DNA of 16,202 nucleotides from CAYQTO01 sp964420455 (GTDB lineage: Bacteria > Sumerlaeota > Sumerlaeia > SLMS01): contig CAYQTO010000078.1 of the NCBI GenBank assembly GCA_964420455.1, forward strand, positions 1 through 16,202, written 5' to 3'. The position numbers and the translations under genes were made by a program. Below the pieces are notes generated by a model that saw only the letters and a program-made list of their open reading frames with translations, searched no databases and was not told the origin of the DNA. Shown piece after piece: positions 7,781-13,541 of the stretch; positions within the stretch are counted from its first letter, which is position 1, and the number at the start of each line of letters is the position of its first letter.

Positions 7781-10003
7781 CTATTCCCCGGTTAGCGCGA
7801 TCTCCACATAGCGGTTCATACCCGCCCCACCTTCCGACCCGGCGTCGTAGACAACCCCGTACACCCGGGCGCCGTCGGGGCCGGGGTACACGTTGCCGCG
7901 GATCCAGGATCCGCGAATGCCGTCCACAACGACCGCTGGCGGGTGCCATCCGTCTGCGTCCTGCGTGTGGTGGATGCTCCGGGAGGATTCGTCGACGAAG
8001 GTCACATGAACGGTTTCGCCGTCGGCGACGACGTCCGCGGCGGGTTGCTGGGAATCCACCGCGTCGGTGATGACCGGAACGTCGGTGACTTGGCGGGGGT
8101 CTAAAAGAAGCCCTTCGTTGGAGGCGCGCCGCTCCCAGAGCGTTCCGTCCTCGAGACGGTAGACAATCACGACCTGGTCCTTTGCCGGGAGGTAGACAAG
8201 GGGAAGGACGGCGCCGTACTCGGCCCGAGAGGTACCGGCCCCCTCGGCGAGCTGCTGCATGGGGGTCAGCGCGCCATCGGCCAGCATGCGCCGGTAGCGG
8301 ATCGTTCCGTTCGTTCCGCAATAGGCGATGTGAACCACGCCGTCCGCGCCGAGGACCGCTTGGGGGCCCGACTGGGAAAAGGGGATGTCGTCGATCCTGC
8401 CCCCCGCGCCCCATCCATCGCGCGGGTCGCGAACGCTGTAGTGGATCCGATTCTGGCCGAGATAGAACGCGACAACGCTGCCGTCCGGCCGAACGACCAT
8501 CGATGCCATCTGGGCGACGGCGTCGACGGTGCCCGCCACCTCGTCGCGCACCGCCCAGGTGTCCGGGCTGGTGGGGTGGTCCGACGTGCGAAAGGCATGG
8601 TACCGCGTCGATCGGGTAACCTGGTGGATGATGTGGATCGTATCGCCGACGAGTCGTGAATCGACGGACTCGAGATCGTCGGTGCCGGGCCGGTTGGCGC
8701 CGTCGACCTCGCGCCACGTCTGGCCCCGGTCCTCCGACTTCACCATCATAAAGACGTTGTCGGTCTCGGTCGGCTCCATGATGAAGTACAGGTCACCGTT
8801 GGAGGCCTGCCAGGGTCCGATCCGGCCGGGCGTTTCGACGTAGGTGCCGCCGAGGTGTCCCGGGGGCACCTCGAGGGTAAGGATCGGCCCGGCGACGCCC
8901 TTCAAGGGAGTGCCTTGCCCGTCGACCATGCGAAAGGCGAAGCGGTCGCCCGGCTCGTTCACGAGAGGTCCGTCGGCAAAGCGGCGGATGACGAGCGGCC
9001 ATTCAAACACGGCCTCGGTCGCACCGTCCGCCCATGGGGGGGTGCGCTCGGAGAGGCTGATTCCCCCGGCGGCCTCGAGGGCCGGGCATTTCACGATGCT
9101 CGCGCGCGGAGCCCCCGCCAGGCCCTGGAAGGAAAACTCGCGGAAGTCGACCTGGCTGTTGATCCCCCCGGGAACCGAAAAGCCGAGCGCGGTAAGGGGA
9201 ATCGGGGCGCCGAAGTCCGCCTCCATTTCCAGCCGGTCGTCGTCGAAGTTCACCTCGATCGTGCTGCCATCGATTTCGAATTCGAGCTCGAGCCATTTCG
9301 CCCCAAGGACGACGACGGCCTCCTCTGCGAGGATCGTCTCGCGTCCGTCCGCAAGGCGGCTGATGCGGAGCGCGCCTGCGGGGTCGACGTGTATCCGGCC
9401 GTGGTTCTCTGCGTCGACATAGGCGAAGAGGAAGCGGACTCCCAGCGGCGCGAAGGGCCCGATGTCGAACCTGGCGGCGAACTCCACCGGTTCCCACGGC
9501 GTTTCGTAGAGAGCCGCGAGGGTCTCCGTGCGCGGGCCCACCCGCAGGAAGGTTTCCCCGTCCTCGCTGGTGAGAGCCATGTCGGCGGGTTCGCCCCCGG
9601 CGATTTTCCAGCCAGGAGGGACGCCCTCCGCGCCTTCGCCGTCGAAGTCGACCTCCAGATCACGCTGGGGATACGGGAAATCGTGCGCCTCCGCATCGGT
9701 CCAGTCGCCCCCGTTGCGGCGATACTGGAGGCGAAATCCCCGGGCCGTCGGGGACTCGCCGGCGCCCTCCACTTCGAAGCGGAGCCGGAAGGGCTGGTCC
9801 GCGGTGACGGTGACGTTCTCGTTCGTGGCTCCCGCCCAGCCGTCATCAGCATTCAGGGGCGCTTCGAAGCCGGAGCGGACGCGAAAGGCCGTCAGCGCGT
9901 CGGCAACGGATTCCCGAGGTAAGGCCAAAAGGGTGACGGCGAGCAGGAGCGCGAAGGCGCTCCGTCTATACTGATACCGCTGGGAGCTTGTTTGTAGAGG
10001 CAC
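7781..10003 (-). CDS. secreted LamG-like and sialidase-like propeller protein
   Basis: The 740-residue product has a signal peptide ending near residue 36 (S-V-A-D-A). A short domain at about 38-110 contains L-Q-Y-R-R-N-G-G-D-W. Next is a concanavalin/LamG-like sandwich at about 115-295. The second half (about 375-735) looks like a six-bladed sialidase-type propeller. Its one clear Asp-box, S-E-D-R-G-Q-T-W, is at residues 423-430, and strands such as G-D-L-Y-F-I and G-V-V-H-I-A-Y recur. I see no convincing sialidase arginine triad, so a hydrolase activity is not claimed. The start is a GTG. Its likely ribosome binding site, AGGG at 10015-10018, overlaps the stop codon of the aldo/keto reductase gene upstream, which fits translational coupling. 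It does not end in the aromatic tail found on the pilin-linked secreted proteins. Confidence 0.8.
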   Translation of the reverse strand: MPLQTSSQRYQYRRSAFALLLAVTLLALPRESVADALTAFRVRSGFEAPLNADDGWAGATNENVTVTADQPFRLRFEVEGAGESPTARGFRLQYRRNGGDWTDAEAHDFPYPQRDLEVDFDGEGAEGVPPGWKIAGGEPADMALTSEDGETFLRVGPRTETLAALYETPWEPVEFAARFDIGPFAPLGVRFLFAYVDAENHGRIHVDPAGALRISRLADGRETILAEEAVVVLGAKWLELEFEIDGSTIEVNFDDDRLEMEADFGAPIPLTALGFSVPGGINSQVDFREFSFQGLAGAPRASIVKCPALEAAGGISLSERTPPWADGATEAVFEWPLVIRRFADGPLVNEPGDRFAFRMVDGQGTPLKGVAGPILTLEVPPGHLGGTYVETPGRIGPWQASNGDLYFIMEPTETDNVFMMVKSEDRGQTWREVDGANRPGTDDLESVDSRLVGDTIHIIHQVTRSTRYHAFRTSDHPTSPDTWAVRDEVAGTVDAVAQMASMVVRPDGSVVAFYLGQNRIHYSVRDPRDGWGAGGRIDDIPFSQSGPQAVLGADGVVHIAYCGTNGTIRYRRMLADGALTPMQQLAEGAGTSRAEYGAVLPLVYLPAKDQVVIVYRLEDGTLWERRASNEGLLLDPRQVTDVPVITDAVDSQQPAADVVADGETVHVTFVDESSRSIHHTQDADGWHPPAVVVDGIRGSWIRGNVYPGPDGARVYGVVYDAGSEGGAGMNRYVEIALTGE

Positions 10004-10016
10004 AGGTAAAGGATCC

Positions 10017-10907
10017 CTAGACCGCCGCGGCGGCGTCGAAGACTGGCGCGCCCTCGGCGAGGGCGTTCGCGAGGCGGGCCTCCTCCTCGTCGGAGAGGGG
10101 CTGCTCGACCGCTCCGTTCTCGACGAGATCCAGCGCGGTCTCGAACAGTTCCCAATGGCCCGGCGGGATCAGCGCGGTGACGGGGCGGGCGAGCGTAAAG
10201 CGAAGGGCGAGGGCCACGATGTCGCGGTCCGCGATGGGCTCGTACCAGGTCTTGTTCCATTGCCGCTGGCCGGTGGGGGGGTCCTCGGGCCACTTGCGCC
10301 AAGCCATCGCCTTCAGCGCAAGGAGGCCCATTCCCCGCTCGGCCGCGCGGGCATGCACGGATGGGCCAAAGTTGCTCCGGGTCCATGTGCTGTAATTGAA
10401 GGGAAAGAGGATCGTGTCGAAATCGAAGTGGTCCATGGCGAGCATGGCGGCGCGGTGGGAGTGAGCGGAGAAGCCGATGTGGCGAATGAGCCCTTCCTCG
10501 CGGGCGCGAACGATGGCCTCCATGGCGCCGCCGGGACCGAAGATCTTCTCGACCTCGTCGATCTCGGTAATGGCGTGGAGCTGGTAGAGGTCAAAGCGGT
10601 CGGTGTGAAGGAGGCGGAGGGAATTCTCGAGGGCGGCGCGGGCCTCTGGGGCGGTCCGCTGTTCGGTCTTGCAGGCGAGGAAGCAGTTGTCCCGGTGGGG
10701 CTTGAGGGCCGGGCCGAGGCGTTCCTCCGCGTTGCCGTAGGTCGGCGCCACGTCGAAATAGTTGATGCCTCGATCGACCGCCTTGGCGACCGCCTCGCGG
10801 GCAAAGTCCGGCGTTTCGTTCATCACGATGATGCCGCCAAATCCAAGGACGGAGAGGGCGTCTCCGGTCCGGCCGAGGGCGCGCCGAGGAATCGGGGAGG
10901 GGCTCAT
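10017..10907 (-). CDS. aldo/keto reductase
   Basis: This 296-residue protein is a cytoplasmic NAD(P)H-dependent oxidoreductase of the aldo/keto reductase superfamily. The catalytic tetrad is visible: Asp52 in N-Y-F-D-V-A, Tyr57 in P-T-Y-G-N, Lys80 in A-C-K-T-E and His111 in Q-L-H-A. The barrel start (L-G-R-T-G, L-G-F-G-G) and the I-G-F-S segment are as usual. The length is slightly below the usual 310-340, and the C-terminus ends in an Ala-rich stretch. The start is an ATG with AGGA 8 bases upstream. It is followed after 13 bases by the secreted propeller protein and is separated from the next upstream gene by a terminator, so the two form their own unit. The substrate is unknown; a sugar or sugar-derived carbonyl is plausible from context only. 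Confidence 0.92.
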   Translation of the reverse strand: MSPSPIPRRALGRTGDALSVLGFGGIIVMNETPDFAREAVAKAVDRGINYFDVAPTYGNAEERLGPALKPHRDNCFLACKTEQRTAPEARAALENSLRLLHTDRFDLYQLHAITEIDEVEKIFGPGGAMEAIVRAREEGLIRHIGFSAHSHRAAMLAMDHFDFDTILFPFNYSTWTRSNFGPSVHARAAERGMGLLALKAMAWRKWPEDPPTGQRQWNKTWYEPIADRDIVALALRFTLARPVTALIPPGHWELFETALDLVENGAVEQPLSDEEEARLANALAEGAPVFDAAAAV

Positions 10908-11000
10908 GGGAGGGATCCTGTTACTGCAGGAGATGGAGGGAAGATCGGCCGCTTGTCGCGACAGGTCAATGCAAGGGAGGGCGGGGCGTGGCTTGCGCGG

Positions 11001-11040
11001 GCAAAGAAAGACCCCCCGACAGCGTGGGCTGCCGGGGGGT
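11001..11040 (-). terminator. intrinsic terminator of the propeller gene at 11069-12190
   Basis: On the minus strand, ACCCCCCG (with one mismatch, then further pairs) folds onto CGGGGGGT. This gives a 13-position stem (11011-11040) around a 4-base loop, followed by CTTTCTTTGC. It begins 28 bases after the stop codon of the gene and separates it from the aldo/keto reductase gene. Confidence 0.85.
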
Positions 11041-11068
11041 CGTGCTCAGGCCATCGCCTGGGTGCCGC

Positions 11069-12190
11069 TTAGTTGTAGAGGGTCCAGTCCTGGACGTTCG
11101 TCTGGGTGGCGGGGACGATGCTGAGCAGGTCGTCGTCGCCGCTGAACTGGCTGAAGTAGATGGTGCCGTCGGAGGCGATCTGGATGCCGTTATTGGAGAT
11201 GCCATCGCCGGCGGTGCCGGTGGCGTTGGTCACGGCGAGGAGTTCGGCTTCGGTGGCGATCGTGGTGAAGACGGGGCTGGCGCCGCTGATGTCGATGGAG
11301 ACGAGCTGGGCGTTGGGGGCCGCATCGCCGCTGTTGTCGGTGTAGGTGTAGAGCACGCCGTTCTCGTCGACGGCGAGGGCGCGAAGGTCGATCTCGGTCT
11401 CGCCGGTGAAGGCGGTGATCTCGGCCTCGGTCACCTCAACCGCGTAGGTGGGAGCCGCAGCGTAGTTGTTGGCGTCGAAGGTGGCGGAGTAGATCCCCTC
11501 ACCGTCGTTGTTCTCTTCGGCCCAGTAGATGATGGTCGTGTTGGCATCGGGGTTGTAAGCGACGAGGCCGCCGACGGCGGGCTCGAAGTCCGTCCCGGCG
11601 GGATAGATGGCGCCGGTGATCGTGGCGTCGTCGATGATGATCTCCGTGGAGGAGCTGTAGGGGGCCGGATAGATGAAGAGGCCGGCGTTCCCGCCGGTTG
11701 CGGGGAATTCGTTGTGGGCGAAGATGGTGCCGTTGGCATCCACGGCGACGGATTCGAAGCCACCGGCGACGCCACCGTCGATGTCGGCCTCGGCAAGCTC
11801 GAGCACGATCGACGAGCCGTCAGCGGAGACGCTGATGAACTGCTCGGAGCCTTGGCGGAAGCCTTCGTCCCAGATGATGTAGCCGCCACCGGGGAGGGTG
11901 TCGATGGAGACGAGTCCGGGGCTGATGTTGGCGTCAGTGAGGCCAACAACCGCGTTGATGTCGGCGGCGGAGGCGAGGACGCTCGGGCTGCCACCACCGA
12001 CGGGGACCGAGATGAGGTCATTGCTGGAGGCGCCGAAGTTGTCGATCTGGGCAATGACGATGGAGCTTTCGTCGTCGCTCAGGGCGATGTTGGAACTGCC
12101 GTCGCCTTGGTAGAGCGAGGTGATGGTCGGCTGGGCGTAGGCACTCGCCGACGCGGCGACCAGCAGGGAGAGAAGAGCGGTCTTGCGCAT
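11069..12190 (-). CDS. secreted six-bladed beta-propeller protein with a C-terminal DWTLYN tail
   Basis: This 373-residue acidic protein has a signal peptide cut A-Y-A before Gln20. I do not recognise the family. About six blades can be laid out by eye from recurring G-x-[IVL]-[YFI] strands: A-V-D-A-N-G-T-I-F, A-V-D-E-N-G-V-L-Y, A-S-D-G-T-I-Y and others. Between blades an acidic motif recurs: S-A-A-D-I-N-A, A-E-A-D-I-D-G, T-E-A-E-I-T-A, T-E-A-E-L-L-A. There is no Cys and no catalytic motif I can name. It ends N-V-Q-D-W-T-L-Y-N. The ATG has GGAGA 6 bases upstream. It lies 120 bases after a pseudopilin gene on the same strand, repeating the pilin-then-tailed-protein order of the other locus. 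Binding or structural work outside the cell is plausible; an enzyme is possible. Confidence 0.85.
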   Translation of the reverse strand: MRKTALLSLLVAASASAYAQPTITSLYQGDGSSNIALSDDESSIVIAQIDNFGASSNDLISVPVGGGSPSVLASAADINAVVGLTDANISPGLVSIDTLPGGGYIIWDEGFRQGSEQFISVSADGSSIVLELAEADIDGGVAGGFESVAVDANGTIFAHNEFPATGGNAGLFIYPAPYSSSTEIIIDDATITGAIYPAGTDFEPAVGGLVAYNPDANTTIIYWAEENNDGEGIYSATFDANNYAAAPTYAVEVTEAEITAFTGETEIDLRALAVDENGVLYTYTDNSGDAAPNAQLVSIDISGASPVFTTIATEAELLAVTNATGTAGDGISNNGIQIASDGTIYFSQFSGDDDLLSIVPATQTNVQDWTLYN

Positions 12191-12310
12191 GGATGTTCTC
12201 CGTTTGGATGGGGTGGGAGGTTGAGGGTCTTGGGTGGCAGGGAGTCTCGACGTGGCGATGCCCGGAGGACGGGGACGTCCGCCCGGACCGCGGTTCTGGT
12301 CGCGCCCGGA

Positions 12311-13063
12311 TCAGTCCAGACGGTCGACCGTTTGGTAGAAGTACAGCGCGTAGGAGCCGGTGATGTTCCCGCCGACACGGAAAATCTCGCCGAAGCTGAC
12401 GGTGCCGTTGGAGGGATCGTAAATCAGGTTCGTGGAGTAGGCCCGCTTCTGCTCCGCCGTGCGTCCGTCCTGGTTCAGGCTGTTGTTTGCCAGCACGCCG
12501 CCCATGTTGAGGTAGATCAGGTCGGGACCGGAGGAGCCGATCACCCACTGGAAGGCCTTACGGTCTTCCGGAAAGTTGTTGAGGAAAGCGCGGCCATTGT
12601 CGTTGGTGCTGTGGTACTGGTAGCTCTGATAGATCGGGTTGCCGGTATCGTTGGTGGCATAGCCGGAGGTGTCGTCGAGGCCTGGCTGGCTGTCGTTGCC
12701 GGTGTAGACGCTGGCGGTGCGGAACTGGGAGATAAAGGGGTCGGGGAGGATGGCCGTGGTCAGGTAGGCGACCGGCGTGCTGAGGCGTTCGAGCACCGCC
12801 CAGTTGGAGCTCCCGCCGATGCCGGGCGCCGTGTTGTTCACCGGAACCCCGAAGGCGTTGCAGGGCGGGTAGGAGCTGTAGTCCACAAAGTAGGCCTCCA
12901 GGCCGGTGGCGTAGGTCCGTTGATCGGACTTTACCCGGGAGACCTTGGAGCGCGTCTGGGCCTCGAGGAAGTTGGGGACGGCGATTGCCGCGAGAATCGC
13001 GATGATCGCGACGACGATGAGCAGTTCGATGAGGGTAAAGCCGGAGCGCGTGCTGCTGTTCAT
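12311..13063 (-). CDS. prepilin-type pseudopilin
   Basis: From the ATG at 13063 the product has 250 residues; GAGG lies 9 bases upstream. The frame stays open to 13465, but that extension has no pilin leader. The leader is 8 residues and ends in Gly8, with Phe9 and Glu13 as the conserved mature +1 and +5. From that Gly on, 36 residues are identical to the pseudopilin at 105-686, although many codons differ. The remainder diverges and has a longer central region rich in Asn, Ser and Tyr. An S-S-G-P-D motif precedes a C-terminal Y-D-P-S-N-G-T and G-E-I-F-R. It is likely processed by a prepilin peptidase and assembled into a type II secretion pseudopilus or a pilus. It is followed by a tailed secreted protein gene. 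Confidence 0.93.
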   Translation of the reverse strand: MNSSTRSGFTLIELLIVVAIIAILAAIAVPNFLEAQTRSKVSRVKSDQRTYATGLEAYFVDYSSYPPCNAFGVPVNNTAPGIGGSSNWAVLERLSTPVAYLTTAILPDPFISQFRTASVYTGNDSQPGLDDTSGYATNDTGNPIYQSYQYHSTNDNGRAFLNNFPEDRKAFQWVIGSSGPDLIYLNMGGVLANNSLNQDGRTAEQKRAYSTNLIYDPSNGTVSFGEIFRVGGNITGSYALYFYQTVDRLD

Positions 13064-13083
13064 GGGACGGACCTCGCAGGAGG

Positions 13084-13118
13084 AGTGATACCTTAACATT
13101 GTAAGGGAATCAAAAACC
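13084..13118 (-). promoter_or_regulatory. possible promoter of the second pseudopilin gene
   Basis: On the minus strand, TTGATT and TATCAC are 17 bases apart shortly before the ribosome binding site. A TACAAT within the spacer is an alternative -10 with no good -35. The segment is notably AT-rich for its surroundings. The assignment by eye is weak. Confidence 0.3.
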
Positions 13119-13138
13119 CCTCGCGAGATCAAGTGACA

Positions 13139-13175
13139 GTCGCGGGGCGAAAAGGCGACCTGTTGCGGGGCGAAA
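13139..13175 (-). promoter_or_regulatory. pair of direct repeats upstream of the second pseudopilin gene
   Basis: GTYGCGGGGCGAAA (plus-strand spelling) occurs at 13139-13152 and 13162-13175 with one variable base. The spacing is 23 bp start to start, about two helical turns. The pair lies about 75-110 bases before the start codon and just upstream of the possible promoter, as expected of a dimeric regulator site. Confidence 0.45.
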
Positions 13176-13310
13176 GATTGTCGGAACTTGTTTGTCGCGT
13201 TTCTTGCGGCGTCCCTTCTTCTGCAAATGCCGCCCCTCCGGTCGGGGTATCTGGCCGTCAAACCGCCGAAAGCCCCCCCGTTTACCCCTGACGAGAGTGT
13301 CCCCCGGAAC

Positions 13311-13348
13311 CGCCAAAGGCAAGAAGCAGTCTGTTGGCGTTTTTGTTT
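13311..13348 (+). terminator. terminator-like hairpin on the plus strand with no plus-strand gene
   Basis: CGCCAA (13311-13316) pairs with TTGGCG (13334-13339) and is followed directly by TTTTTGTTT. The stem is short and the loop 17 bases. No plus-strand gene lies upstream, so it would end either an unseen small transcript or antisense transcription. Confidence 0.35.
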
Positions 13349-13541
13349 CGGGCATGCCACCGTCCTCGCGGGGCGGGGGCGATTCCGGCCGCCGAGGGAC
13401 CACAAGCACGAAGACCCCTCTTCCTCATCCCCTGCCAGACGGAGCGCATGGACCGGGAACGACACGGGTTCCGGACGTTGCTGGCTGGCTAAGCGGTTGC
13501 GGCGGTCTCCCGTGTCGACACTGGCTTTCGGTGCGACTCCG

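Larger units (their letters stand above)
13064..13541. other. 478-base intergenic region between the kinase and pseudopilin genes
   Basis: Both flanking genes are on the minus strand. The part near 13063 holds the pseudopilin promoter region and a pair of direct repeats (listed apart). A plus-strand terminator-like hairpin is at 13311-13348. CGACACGGG (13460-13468) and CCCGTGTCG (13509-13517) are perfect inverted repeats 40 bases apart just after the kinase stop, perhaps a weak terminator. I see no convincing gene, no c-di-GMP riboswitch and no tRNA. Confidence 0.6.

Noticed and set aside
8855..9922. 355-codon plus-strand open frame over the secreted propeller gene
   Set aside because: It is an antisense shadow in GC-rich sequence, with no recognisable motif or ribosome binding site.
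10988..13096. 702-codon plus-strand open frame over the propeller and pseudopilin genes
   Set aside because: Its Gly/Val/Asp-rich content is the antisense image of two genes with clear leaders and ribosome binding sites.
13064..13541. c-di-GMP riboswitch or other structured leader before the second pseudopilin gene
   Set aside because: I looked for the conserved GEMM core and flanking stems on the minus strand and did not find them. The candidate promoter would also leave only a short leader.
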